Source of the DNA: JBPOFM01 sp041391925
GTDB taxonomy: Bacteria > Bacteroidota > Bacteroidia > Flavobacteriales > Flavobacteriaceae
Assembly: GCA_041391925.1 (NCBI GenBank)
Contig: JAWKNA010000003.1
Span: forward strand, 124,001 to 188,000
Length of the DNA stretch: 64,000 nt
Direction of reading: 5' to 3'
The notes beneath the pieces were generated by a model that saw only the letters and a program-made list of their open reading frames with translations, was not told where the DNA came from and did no database searches. The position numbers and the translations under genes are program-made. Of the stretch, positions 7,544-16,300 are shown in pieces (position 1 is the stretch's first letter; every line of letters starts with the position of its first letter).

Positions 7544-7978
7544 ATGCCAAAGAAGAAACAATTACGATACGACAGAGCATACTTGAGAATGGCGCAGGAA
7601 TGGGGAAAACTCTCTCACTGCAAGCGCAAGCAGGTTGGTGCGATTATTGTGAAAGATAGAATGATCATTTCCGACGGATATAACGGAACTCCGACAGGTT
7701 TTGAGAATTATTGTGAAGATGAGGATGGCTATACCAAGTGGTACGTATTGCACGCGGAAGCCAATGCGATTTTAAAGGTAGCTGCTTCAACACAATCTTG
7801 CAAAGGAGCAACGCTTTATCTGACATTGTCACCTTGCAAGGAATGTAGCAAACTGATTCATCAAGCAGGGATTGTTAGGGTGGTATATCAAGAAGATTAT
7901 AAGGACAATTCTGGATTGCAGTTTTTGGAAAAAGCAGGAATCGAATTACAACTCATTAAAGACTTGAATGCAGAATGA
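7544..7978 (+). CDS. dCMP deaminase family protein
   Basis: 144 residues. The zinc site of cytidine/deoxycytidylate deaminases is complete: HAEANAIL supplies the His ligand and catalytic Glu, and PCKECSKLI supplies the two Cys ligands. The extra N-terminal part with GAIIVKDRMIISDGYNGTP is typical of dCMP deaminase (ComEB type), which makes dUMP for thymidylate synthesis. The stop overlaps the ATG of the S41 protease gene by 4 nt (ATGA), implying translational coupling. Confidence 0.9.
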   Translation: MPKKKQLRYDRAYLRMAQEWGKLSHCKRKQVGAIIVKDRMIISDGYNGTPTGFENYCEDEDGYTKWYVLHAEANAILKVAASTQSCKGATLYLTLSPCKECSKLIHQAGIVRVVYQEDYKDNSGLQFLEKAGIELQLIKDLNAE

Positions 7979-9567
7979 AGTTAAATAAAAAATACATACC
8001 TCTCATTGTAGGGTTTGCAATTGCGATAGGTGTTTTTATTGGCGGAAAACTAAATTTTACCGACACATCAGACCGATTGTTTACATCAAACAGTAAAAAG
8101 GACAAACTCAATAGGCTCATTGACTACATCGATTATGAATATGTCGATGATGTCAATACTGACAGTATTGTGGATGTGACAGTCAATGGAATTTTAAACA
8201 ATCTAGACCCACACTCTGTCTATATTCCCAAAAGCGAATTGCAACGTGTCACTGAAAACATGAAAGGTGATTTTGTGGGCATTGGTGTGAGTTTTTATAC
8301 CTATCACGATACAATTACGGTAATTCGCCCAGTTGAAGGTGGCCCAAGTGAAAAGGCAGGGATTAAAAGTGGTGATCGTATCATTATGGCTGATGGAGAT
8401 TCTATTTTTGGGAGAACTTACAGCAATGAGGACATCATCCAAAAACTGAAAGGTGAAAAGGATACTAAAATAAAACTGAAAGTCTATAGAAAAGGGGAAG
8501 ATAAATTGCTAGACTTTAACATTAAGCGGAGTGATATTCCCATCAATAGTGTTGATGCGGCCTATATGTTGACACCAGAATTGGGATACATAAAGATTAA
8601 CCGATTTGCAGAATCTACCTATAAGGAATTCAAAAAAGCTTTGGACAAACTACAAGACGAAGGCGCCACAAAATTGGCATTGGACTTGCGTGACAATCCT
8701 GGAGGGTTTTTGGGAATAGCCGAACAGATTGTGGATGAGTTTTTGGAAGATGATAAATTGATTTTATTCACTAAGAATAAATCCGGTAAAATCGAAAAAA
8801 GCTATGCGACCCGTAAAGGTGATTTTGAAGAAGGCGATGTATATATCATGATTAATGAAAATTCAGCTTCTGCCAGTGAAATTGTTGCAGGAGCTCTTCA
8901 AGATAACGATAAGGGGACCATTGTAGGGCGTCGTAGCTATGGGAAAGGATTGGTGCAGCGCGAAATGGCACTTGGCGACGGCAGTGCAGTAAGATTGACA
9001 GTCTCAAGATATTACACACCAACGGGACGCTCTATTCAAAGACCTTATGAAAATGGCAAGAACGATGAATATTATAATGATTACTACAAGCGACTGAGCA
9101 GTGATGAGTTGAATGATGAATCCCATATTCAAGTAGCAGACTCCTTACGTTTTACAACGCCCAAAGGAAAAGTTGTATATGGCGGCGGCGGTATCATTCC
9201 CGATATTTTTGTGCCTTTGGATGCCAATGCCCAGAACGAAACCATCAATTACATACAAAATAGAGGTTACATCAGTTATTTTGTGTTTGAAGAATTGGAC
9301 AAGGATAGAAATGCTTACAATGGGGTTACAAAAAATGATTTTATAAAGAATTTTGCAGTATCAGACGATATTGTGGTCCGTTTTCAAAACTATCTGAGCG
9401 AGAAGGAACGTGTACAAATAACCTTTGTAGCTTATAACAACGAAATCAAACAATTGATAAAAGCCTCATTAGCAGAACAACTTTTTGGAAAGAATGCCTA
9501 TGAGGAAATCATGAATTCCACGGATGATATGATTGAGGAAGTTATAAAATTGAGTAAAGGAGAATAG
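7975..9567 (+). CDS. S41 family C-terminal processing protease
   Basis: 530 residues. An N-terminal membrane anchor or signal segment (about 8-24) exports the protein to the periplasm. A PDZ domain (about 85-165) precedes the S41 catalytic domain. The active site shows the SASASEIVAGAL motif near residue 300 (nucleophile Ser) and GRRSYGKGLVQ near 324 (catalytic Lys). These proteases trim or degrade envelope proteins recognised at the C-terminus. It is coupled to the dCMP deaminase gene by a 4-nt overlap, a pairing without an obvious functional link. Confidence 0.93.
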   Translation: MKLNKKYIPLIVGFAIAIGVFIGGKLNFTDTSDRLFTSNSKKDKLNRLIDYIDYEYVDDVNTDSIVDVTVNGILNNLDPHSVYIPKSELQRVTENMKGDFVGIGVSFYTYHDTITVIRPVEGGPSEKAGIKSGDRIIMADGDSIFGRTYSNEDIIQKLKGEKDTKIKLKVYRKGEDKLLDFNIKRSDIPINSVDAAYMLTPELGYIKINRFAESTYKEFKKALDKLQDEGATKLALDLRDNPGGFLGIAEQIVDEFLEDDKLILFTKNKSGKIEKSYATRKGDFEEGDVYIMINENSASASEIVAGALQDNDKGTIVGRRSYGKGLVQREMALGDGSAVRLTVSRYYTPTGRSIQRPYENGKNDEYYNDYYKRLSSDELNDESHIQVADSLRFTTPKGKVVYGGGGIIPDIFVPLDANAQNETINYIQNRGYISYFVFEELDKDRNAYNGVTKNDFIKNFAVSDDIVVRFQNYLSEKERVQITFVAYNNEIKQLIKASLAEQLFGKNAYEEIMNSTDDMIEEVIKLSKGE

Positions 9568-9568
9568 G

Positions 9569-10171
9569 TTATATTTTATCATGTACATGGCTATCGATGC
9601 CATCATTCCAAAGTGTTAAAATATCGGTTGCCACTTGTGATCCACTTCCTGAGGCAATGGCAAACTGACTTCTCCAACCAGCCAAAGTTCCAGCGACATA
9701 CAGTCCATCAGCCACCAGATGATCCATGTTTTTCAACCAAACACGCTCTTTCGCCTCAACGGCTCTTGGATGAGCTTCGATATATTTTTCTAGCCCTTTG
9801 ATATGGATTAAATTTGTGTAGCCAACTGCAACTACCACAAGTTTTGATGAATAGGAATTTTTGTTGGTAAGAATGTCAAAATGGTCATTTGTTTTGATGA
9901 TTTCAGTGACTTTTTCATCTTCAATGAGCATGACATGTGGGTATAGACTTTTCAATTGTGCTCTTCCATCGTCAAGAATCGATCGTCCAGTGGTGCCAGG
10001 TTTCAACCCCAAAACATTATTGAAAAGCGCACTTTGCAAATGTGAAGTTCTTTGGTGCAGTACAATCCCGATTTTTTTGTCTTGGGCAAAAGCCTTGTTT
10101 TTTGCGGAACCCAGTACCAATGCACAGGACATTCCGGCGGCTCCTCCACCAATAATCAAAACGTCAAACAT
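9569..10171 (-). CDS. FAD/NAD(P)-dependent oxidoreductase, thioredoxin-reductase-like
   Basis: About 200 residues from the ATG at 10171. The N-terminal FAD-binding Rossmann motif VLIIGGGAAGMSCAL is clear. The C-terminal segment DGLYVAGTLAGWRSQFAIASGSGSQVA is the second FAD contact of the thioredoxin reductase fold. There is no CxxC redox pair, and the protein lacks the full NADPH domain of true TrxB (about 310 aa). It is therefore a short relative of unknown substrate. The ATG overlaps the stop of the preceding small gene by one base (TGATG). Confidence 0.8.
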   Translation of the reverse strand: MFDVLIIGGGAAGMSCALVLGSAKNKAFAQDKKIGIVLHQRTSHLQSALFNNVLGLKPGTTGRSILDDGRAQLKSLYPHVMLIEDEKVTEIIKTNDHFDILTNKNSYSSKLVVVAVGYTNLIHIKGLEKYIEAHPRAVEAKERVWLKNMDHLVADGLYVAGTLAGWRSQFAIASGSGSQVATDILTLWNDGIDSHVHDKI

Positions 10172-10374
10172 CAATTTTTCTGTTTTGAAAGTTGTTCAAT
10201 GCGCTTGGAAATTCTTAAAATCTGCAGTAAAATAATGGCACATAAAGAAGCCAAAATCATGATGGCAGCAATCATACTTTTCCCTTCAAAAAGCGCATCA
10301 AAATTTAGTTTTGTTGCATTGTAAACAATAAGACCCAATGCAATGACAGAAAGTATAATGGTTAGAATTTTCAT
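10171..10374 (-). CDS. Small two-helix membrane protein
   Basis: 67 residues from the ATG at 10374 (MKILTIILSVIALGLIVYNA). I prefer this start because it lies 10 nt after the marC stop, while the longer frame would overlap marC. There are two membrane helices (about 2-20 and 34-55) and a basic C-terminus. No family is recognised. It sits between marC and the oxidoreductase, with tight spacing on both sides, so the three are likely one operon. Confidence 0.7.
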   Translation of the reverse strand: MKILTIILSVIALGLIVYNATKLNFDALFEGKSMIAAIMILASLCAIILLQILRISKRIEQLSKQKN

Positions 10375-10384
10375 TTCAATCAAT

Positions 10385-10972
10385 TTATGCCAGTTCAAAT
10401 AACGCTTTTATATTATGGGCAAACAGTTTTACAGCAATGGCCAATAAAATTACTCCAAATACCTTTCGGATGATACTGATGCCATTGGGTCCAAGCACTC
10501 GTTCTATTCTAGCTGACGTTTTCAGAACCATAAAGATAATGATTACGTTGAAAATAATGGCGATGATGATATTTTCTATTCGAAATTCCGCCCTTAAGGA
10601 AAGTAACGTCGTCAAGCTCCCAGGACCAGCAATAAGGGGAAATGCCAAAGGAAATACAGAAGCAGTTGACAAATCGTTTTCTTCATGTTTATAGAGAGTG
10701 ATGCCCAAAATCATTTCCAAGGCAATAAAAAACAAAATGAAAGCGCCAGCCACCGCAAACGAATTTACACCTATACCAATCAGTGTGAGTATGTTTTGTC
10801 CCAAAAACAAAAATAATATCATGATTGCTCCTGCAATGATGGATGCTTTCTCGCTCTGAATATGACCAACTTTTTTACGCAAATCTATAATAATCGGGAT
10901 GTTTCCGATAATATCGATGACAGCAAAAAGAACCATGAATGCGGTAAAAATCTCCTTAAAACTGAACTGCAT
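10385..10972 (-). CDS. MarC family integral membrane protein
   Basis: 195 residues with six predicted helices and the family features: IIGNIPIIIDL near the N-terminus and PLAFPLIAGPGSLTTLLSL in the middle. MarC proteins were once linked to multiple antibiotic resistance, but their transport role is not settled. It is the first gene of a minus-strand operon with a small membrane protein and a flavin oxidoreductase. Confidence 0.9.
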   Translation of the reverse strand: MQFSFKEIFTAFMVLFAVIDIIGNIPIIIDLRKKVGHIQSEKASIIAGAIMILFLFLGQNILTLIGIGVNSFAVAGAFILFFIALEMILGITLYKHEENDLSTASVFPLAFPLIAGPGSLTTLLSLRAEFRIENIIIAIIFNVIIIFMVLKTSARIERVLGPNGISIIRKVFGVILLAIAVKLFAHNIKALFELA

Positions 10973-11061
10973 AGCCTTGCATTTTAAATTTTTTGCAAAA
11001 GTAGGTCATTAATCCAGACAATGAGCGTTAAATAACAGTTAAGATTAAGTAATTTTGCAGC

Positions 11062-11628
11062 ATGTTTCAACTGGGCAAAACCATCATTTCGGAAGAAATC
11101 ATTAAAAAGGATTTTGTATGCAATTTGTCTGCATGCAAAGGCGCCTGTTGTGTAGACGGTGACGCTGGCGCGCCTTTGGATGTATCAGAAACAAAAATTT
11201 TGGAGGACATCTATCCAAAAGTAAAACCCTTTATGCGCAAAGAAGGTATTGCTACCATCGAGATCCAGGGCAAATTTACCACCAATGATTTTGGAGAACA
11301 TGAAACCCCCTTAATTGATGGAGCCGATTGTGCCTATGTATTTTTTGACAAAAAGGGCACGGCACTATGTGCCATTGAGGAAGCTTACAATCAAGGAGCT
11401 GTCGATTGGAAAAAACCTGTTTCTTGCCATTTATACCCAATCCGAGTTAAGGATTATACCGAATTCTCTGCAGTAAACTATCATAAATGGGACATATGTG
11501 ATGATGCGTGCACACTTGGAAAAGAACTCCAAGTTCCGGTCTATAAATTCGTGAAGCAAGCCTTAATCAGAAAATTTGGAGAGGATTGGTATGCAGAACT
11601 TGAAAAGGTAGCAGAAAAATACAAATAG
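11062..11628 (+). CDS. DUF3109 family cysteine-cluster protein
   Basis: 188 residues. The N-terminal cysteine cluster is C20, C25, C29 and C30 (CNLSACKGACC). Further cysteines occur in SCHLYPIRV and DICDDAC. This spacing resembles YkgJ-type zinc or iron-sulfur binding proteins, and I assign it to DUF3109. It is soluble, with no signal peptide. No substrate can be assigned. It stands alone between marC and the histidine kinase. Confidence 0.8.
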   Translation: MFQLGKTIISEEIIKKDFVCNLSACKGACCVDGDAGAPLDVSETKILEDIYPKVKPFMRKEGIATIEIQGKFTTNDFGEHETPLIDGADCAYVFFDKKGTALCAIEEAYNQGAVDWKKPVSCHLYPIRVKDYTEFSAVNYHKWDICDDACTLGKELQVPVYKFVKQALIRKFGEDWYAELEKVAEKYK

Positions 11629-11656
11629 ATAGGTACAAAAGCTTAAGCTTTAAGAC

Positions 11657-13645
11657 TTAGGCAATCTTTAAAACATTAGATCGAATAGGAATATTCAAAA
11701 TAACCTTTGTGCCAATTGGTTTTTCTTCATCGTCATACAAATCTTCAATATCAATTTTATAATCGCTCGTAAACCCTTTTGAGAAGTTGGCAAGACGAGC
11801 CTTCGTAATAGAAATTCCGACAGATTTTCGTTTTAAAAGCTTGTTGTTGTTGATTCTACTGGATTCCTTTCTACCGATACCGTTATCGGTAATGATGATA
11901 CTGATGTAGTCTTCTGAAGGTTTTGTGACCTGCAATCTGATTTCCTTGTTGCTCTCTTTGGAAGATAGACCATGCCAAAGTGCGTTTTCCAGAAAGGGTT
12001 GTAAAATCAAGGAAGGCACTCTGATGTTGGATGTATTTATTGTTTTGTCCACTTCCACCTGAAAATCAATTTCATTTGAAAATCGAATGTTTTCGATGTT
12101 CATATATAATTTCATGGTGTCCAATTCATCTTCCAAGGTCATTTCTTTTTCTGTAGAAGCAATTAGGATTTTGCGAATGAGTTTGGAGAATTTATTGAGA
12201 TAGTAAACTGCGTTTTCCTTTTCATTATTGATAATGTACAATTTGATGGAATTAAGGGAATTGAAAATAAAATGTGGATTCATTTGGCTTCGCAACATCT
12301 CTTGTTCTAATGTCAAAATCTGTTTTTCCTGTTTTAGTTGCTGGTTTCTGTTAAAGGCCAATACCAATCCAGCAATCACCAACAGTCCTAGCAGCGTAAA
12401 CCAAAAAATTCTTTGATTGCGTTCCAATTTTGATTTTACAATTTCATTTTCACTTGCCAAAGCTTTGATCTCATTGTTCTTCGCCTGATTTTCATATTGG
12501 ATGATGATATCACTGACGTATTGCATATTCCGCTCATTAAAAATGGTCTTTTCAAGCTCTATGGCATTTTTGTAATAGGACATGCCAGCCTTGTAGTCTC
12601 CAGTTTGATTGTACAATTCCGAAAGTTTGAAACTGGCCTCTACGATGGCGGATTTTAAACTGTAGTTTTCGGCAATGGTTATCCCTTTTTTGAGACTTTC
12701 TTCTGCCTCTTTGTATTGGCCCATTTCCAATTGAGTCCAGCCCAAATTGATATAGGAAGAAGCAATGTAAAATTGATCATTGATATTAATGGCTTTTTTA
12801 AGGCCTTCTTCAATGATGATTTTGGCATCAGAATATTTTTTTTGTTGGATATATACCTGTCCAATACTATTATAGCAAATAACACGACCCACCTCAGAAC
12901 CTATTTGATTGTTATAGTCTAAGGATCGTTTGTAATTTTTTAATGCCAAATCAAGTTTGCCCAAAGACTCATCGGCAAAGCCTAAATTTTGATAGTTAAT
13001 GGCCAATCCCAAACGGTTGTTTGCTTCTTTTTCGATGACCAATGATTTTTCAAACTCTTTGATTGCCAAATCGTACTGCTTTAGGGTCATGTAAATATTT
13101 CCCATACTGTTTTGGGAAATGGCGATGCTGGCCTTTAATTCCTTGGAAGGCTTTTCAATCTTATTGGCAATATCCAATGCTTTTTTATGATAGTCCAAAG
13201 CAGGTTTGATGAAATCCATTCTTCGGTACACAACACCTATCATGTTCAAGCTGCTTACTTTCATTTCAATATTATTTACCAATTCTGCAAGCTCATATGC
13301 TTTTTGATGTGCCTCCAAAGCTTGATTATAGTGGGAAATATTTCTATAAATGACGCCCAATGAATTCAAGGCATAGGATTCGGCTTCAATATATTTTATA
13401 GACTTGGCTTTATATTGAAGGTCTTTCATTTTAACGCTATCCTTGCTGAATTCAGTAAAAAGTGAATCTATAATTCTATAGGATTTCGGTTTTGTTTTTA
13501 CCAGATAATTCAGTGTGTTTTCAAATACGGAATCCTTCGAAGTTTGAGCATGTGCTACCATAGTCCATAACGTTATTGAAAAAATAACGCATAACAAAGA
13601 AGCACATCTCATGGACGTTGCTATTTTAGGGGTTAAATATTGCAT
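11657..13645 (-). CDS. TPR-containing sensor histidine kinase of the LytS/YehU class
   Basis: 662 residues. A signal or anchor segment lies at about 12-34, then eight or so tetratricopeptide repeats (about 60-400), a membrane helix at about 418-438 and a short coiled coil. The His_kinase domain carries the phospho-acceptor motif QMNPHFIFNSLNSIKL. The ATPase domain shows LQPFLENALWHG and TDNGIGRKES. Periplasmic TPRs suggest sensing through protein contacts. It is 6 nt downstream of the LytTR regulator gene, its clear partner. Confidence 0.93.
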   Translation of the reverse strand: MQYLTPKIATSMRCASLLCVIFSITLWTMVAHAQTSKDSVFENTLNYLVKTKPKSYRIIDSLFTEFSKDSVKMKDLQYKAKSIKYIEAESYALNSLGVIYRNISHYNQALEAHQKAYELAELVNNIEMKVSSLNMIGVVYRRMDFIKPALDYHKKALDIANKIEKPSKELKASIAISQNSMGNIYMTLKQYDLAIKEFEKSLVIEKEANNRLGLAINYQNLGFADESLGKLDLALKNYKRSLDYNNQIGSEVGRVICYNSIGQVYIQQKKYSDAKIIIEEGLKKAININDQFYIASSYINLGWTQLEMGQYKEAEESLKKGITIAENYSLKSAIVEASFKLSELYNQTGDYKAGMSYYKNAIELEKTIFNERNMQYVSDIIIQYENQAKNNEIKALASENEIVKSKLERNQRIFWFTLLGLLVIAGLVLAFNRNQQLKQEKQILTLEQEMLRSQMNPHFIFNSLNSIKLYIINNEKENAVYYLNKFSKLIRKILIASTEKEMTLEDELDTMKLYMNIENIRFSNEIDFQVEVDKTINTSNIRVPSLILQPFLENALWHGLSSKESNKEIRLQVTKPSEDYISIIITDNGIGRKESSRINNNKLLKRKSVGISITKARLANFSKGFTSDYKIDIEDLYDDEEKPIGTKVILNIPIRSNVLKIA

Positions 13646-13651
13646 TTATAC

Positions 13652-14386
13652 TTATAACTTTTCTAAAAAGTCAGATTTTCGCTGTCGTGCCACTGGAATC
13701 TTATGATTGGATTCCATGACAACGTAGCCTTCATTTTTTATAAATTCTTTAATCTTATTAAGGTTAATGATGTACGAATTGTGAATCCTAAAAAAATAAT
13801 GTTCCGGTAAAATATCATTAACTTCCTTCAGTTTTTTTGTAATCAACAGTTTTTGTCCATCTTTTGTGACAATGGTGCTATAATTGCCATCAGATTCCAC
13901 AAACAAAACATCATCCACATTTAGGAAAATGAGTTTCCCGTCGGTATTGATTGTTATTTTTTTTTGGTCAAATTTGGCATTAAAATTTGACAAAGCTTCC
14001 TCTATTTTAGAAGATGTAGAGAATTTTGTGTTGTGTTTTTTTATTTTTTTTATGGTTTCATTCAAATCATCAGAATCAATCGGCTTCAATAAATAATCAA
14101 TGGCCTCATGCTTTAATGCCTTGATGGCAAACTCGTTGTAAGCAGTCGTGATGACGATGGCAAAATTTTTGTTGTTGAGCTTCTCCAAAAACTGAAATCC
14201 ATCCATGGTGGGCATCTGTATGTCCAAGAATAAACAGTCTGGCGAGTTATGGTTTAGATACTCGATGGCGTCCTCAGGGTTTGAAAACGTATTGATGACC
14301 TCTATTTCGTCATTAAAATGAGTCAGCTCCCAAGATAAACTTTGGATGGCTTTCGGTTCGTCGTCAACTATAACAGCTTTAATCAT
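13652..14386 (-). CDS. LytTR-type response regulator
   Basis: 244 residues. The receiver domain has D8/D9, phospho-acceptor D55 (LFLDIQMPTMDGF) and Lys in YLLKPID. The C-terminal LytTR DNA-binding domain covers about 145-240 (FVESDGNYSTIVTKDG, FFRIHNSYIINLNKI). It pairs with the histidine kinase directly downstream (6-nt gap, same operon). Its targets are unknown. Confidence 0.93.
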   Translation of the reverse strand: MIKAVIVDDEPKAIQSLSWELTHFNDEIEVINTFSNPEDAIEYLNHNSPDCLFLDIQMPTMDGFQFLEKLNNKNFAIVITTAYNEFAIKALKHEAIDYLLKPIDSDDLNETIKKIKKHNTKFSTSSKIEEALSNFNAKFDQKKITINTDGKLIFLNVDDVLFVESDGNYSTIVTKDGQKLLITKKLKEVNDILPEHYFFRIHNSYIINLNKIKEFIKNEGYVVMESNHKIPVARQRKSDFLEKL

Positions 14387-14670
14387 ACTTTCAAATATAG
14401 CAATATATGTGTTTGTTAGACATTACAATTGTGTAGTTAGTTCATTTTTCTGTGTATTGGGTTGTATTTGGAAGATTATTAAAGCATTAGATGGTATAAA
14501 GCTGCCATACTTTCCCCAACGGGCTACTTTTGATATTACCAACTATACAGTTTTTCTTACCAACCATACAAATGTGTTTATTGGCAAAAATTTATTTATG
14601 GATATTTGACAAAATATTTAATTCATCGACTAAAAATATAACAATACAGAGTGATCGTGGGGATTCACTT

Positions 14671-14735
14671 TAAATTTGATTAAATGCTATTAATCAATAG
14701 AAAAAAAGTCAGGTGTAAGCCTGACTTTTTTATCC
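14671..14735 (+). ncRNA. Candidate short RNA with terminator
   Basis: A consensus -7 element TAAATTTG (14671-14678) precedes the motif TGCTATTAAT (14685-14694), the same start-site motif found in the three units at 4690-5186. Only about 45 nt later comes a terminator: AAAGTCAGG (14705-14713) pairs with CCTGACTTT (14720-14728), followed by Ts. No reading frame is present. There is no palindrome upstream of this copy. Confidence 0.4.
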
Positions 14736-14743
14736 AAACAAAG

Positions 14744-14832
14744 TTGAACTATATTCTTTCAAAATAGTTTAGTTAGTTTAGTTAATTATTGGGGTAAAAA
14801 GGAGAGTTTGTTGGCTCTCTTTTTTTTTGGAA
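14744..14832 (+). ncRNA. Candidate small RNA with promoter and terminator
   Basis: TTG (14744-14746) and TAGTTTAG (14765-14772) with an 18-nt spacer predict a start near 14778. The transcript would contain TTTAGTTAATTATTGGGGTAA, almost identical to the unit 3 leader near 5186-5206. A terminator hairpin AAAAAGGAGAG (14796-14806) with CTCTCTTTTTT (14815-14825) ends it. It is about 50 nt long with no ORF. Confidence 0.4.
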
Positions 14833-15112
14833 ACAATCCACACAAAAAACCACAAAAAACCAAGATTTTTTTAAAACAAACTATCCTTATTCTATGGTGC
14901 ATACGGCATTTTTTAATTTATAATTTATTGATATACAGACCATTAAAAATAATATGCGAAAAACGCCTGAAACTCCCATAAACACTACGTTGTTAAAAAC
15001 TTGTTAACATTGTTTATAAAAATGCCATTGATTTTCGGACACATTTTTGAATCTTTGTTAGTCCCGAATCGAACCATTTTTTTATATAATTTTCCAAAAA
15101 AACAAATTAATA
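14833..15112. other. AT-rich nrdB upstream region
   Basis: No gene seen. It contains GTTAAAAACTTGTTAAC about 100 nt before nrdB and a half-site CTACGT (14985-14990) resembling the palindromes near 4640. I do not recognise a tandem NrdR box. It is expected to hold the nrdB promoter. Confidence 0.4.
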
Positions 15113-16093
15113 ATGTCTCAATTTACAGAACCAATACTTCAAGAAAACAAAGACCGTTTCGTCATTTTTCCAATCCAACATCATGATATTTGGGAATGGT
15201 ACAAGAAATCGGAAGCCAGTTTTTGGACAGCAGAAGAAATCGACTTGCACCAAGATTTGACCGATTGGAAAAATAAGCTTAATGATGACGAGCGGTATTT
15301 CATTAAACATATCTTGGCGTTTTTTGCTGCTAGTGATGGCATTGTAAATGAAAATTTGGCAGAAAATTTTGTCAATGAAGTGCAATACAGCGAAGCCAAA
15401 TTTTTCTATGGTTTCCAAATCATGATGGAAAACATCCATAGCGAGACCTACTCATTGTTAATCGATACCTACGTCAAGGATGAAGTTGAAAAAGACCAAC
15501 TGTTCAATGCCATAGAAAATTTCCCCGCAATCAAGAAAAAAGCTGATTGGGCTTTGAGATGGATTGAATCCGATTCGTTTGCAGAACGTTTGATTGCGTT
15601 TGCCGCTGTGGAAGGTATTTTCTTTTCTGGTGCTTTCTGTTCCATCTTTTGGTTGAAAAAACGTGGCTTGATGCCAGGCTTGACCTTTTCCAACGAATTG
15701 ATTTCAAGAGATGAAGGCGTACATTGTGATTTTGCAGTACACCTGCACAATAAACACTTGGTAAATAAAGTTCCAAAAGCACGAATCCGCGAGATTTTAG
15801 TGGATGCCTTAAACATCGAAAGAGAGTTCATCACAGAATCGCTTCCCGTAAGTTTGATTGGCATGAATGCCAAATTGATGGCTCAATATCTGGAATTTGT
15901 AACTGACCGATTATTAATCGAGCTCGATTGTGAAAAAGAGTACAATACAGCCAATCCATTCGATTTTATGGATATGATTTCCCTTCAGGGAAAAACCAAT
16001 TTCTTTGAAAAACGTGTTGCCGAGTACCAAAAAGCTGGCGTTCTCAAAAAGGAAGAAGAAAAAGACAAATTCAGCTTTGACGCTGATTTCTGA
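15113..16093 (+). CDS. nrdB: Ribonucleoside-diphosphate reductase small (R2) subunit
   Basis: 326 residues. R2 carries the diiron-tyrosyl radical cofactor for deoxyribonucleotide synthesis. Likely ligands are D75 (AASDGIV), E106 and H109 (ENIHSE), with radical Y113 in SETYSLL; further ligands lie in AAVEGIFFSG and SRDEGVHCDF. The overall sequence closely follows the eukaryotic R2 pattern (FWTAEEIDL, GLMPGLTFSNELISRDEG) rather than E. coli NrdB. The partner nrdA lies 207 nt downstream on the same strand. Confidence 0.96.
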   Translation: MSQFTEPILQENKDRFVIFPIQHHDIWEWYKKSEASFWTAEEIDLHQDLTDWKNKLNDDERYFIKHILAFFAASDGIVNENLAENFVNEVQYSEAKFFYGFQIMMENIHSETYSLLIDTYVKDEVEKDQLFNAIENFPAIKKKADWALRWIESDSFAERLIAFAAVEGIFFSGAFCSIFWLKKRGLMPGLTFSNELISRDEGVHCDFAVHLHNKHLVNKVPKARIREILVDALNIEREFITESLPVSLIGMNAKLMAQYLEFVTDRLLIELDCEKEYNTANPFDFMDMISLQGKTNFFEKRVAEYQKAGVLKKEEEKDKFSFDADF

Positions 16094-16099
16094 TAGTCC

Positions 16100-16280
16100 G
16101 ATTTCTGATAAAACTGATTTTTTCAGTGAAATTCAGAAATCAAATTAATTAATCTAAACATTTGGTTTTAAATGAATATTGAGTTCCGATTTCTCGGAAC
16201 CAACCTCATTAACCTTTAAAACCAAATAACAACTAACTAAATAATTAACCCCATTTTCTGAAATGGTGCATTCAGAAAAT
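16100..16280 (+). promoter_or_regulatory. Folded nrdB-nrdA spacer with competing hairpins
   Basis: Three structures are visible. (1) GATTTCTGA (16100-16108) pairs with TCAGAAATC (16133-16141) around an inner ACTG/CAGT stem. (2) TTTGGTTTTAAA (16161-16172) pairs with TTTAAAACCAAA (16215-16226) around GTTCCGA/TCGGAAC (16183-16200). (3) ATTTTCTGAA (16253-16262) pairs with TTCAGAAAAT (16271-16280), which excludes the alternative CCATTT/AAATGG hairpin (16251-16266). The last lies 20 nt before the nrdA ATG and could affect translation or mRNA stability. Confidence 0.55.
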
Positions 16281-16300
16281 CTAAAAACGTGTGAAGAATT

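Noticed and set aside
14653..14670. ATCGTGGGGA near 14653, matching a word before the integrase at 55179
   Set aside because: Only a 10-mer, single copy, with no integrase or repeat beside it; probably chance.
14985..14995. Half palindrome CTACGTTGTT upstream of nrdB
   Set aside because: Only one arm of the LuxR-regulator palindrome is present and no -7 box follows at 20 nt.
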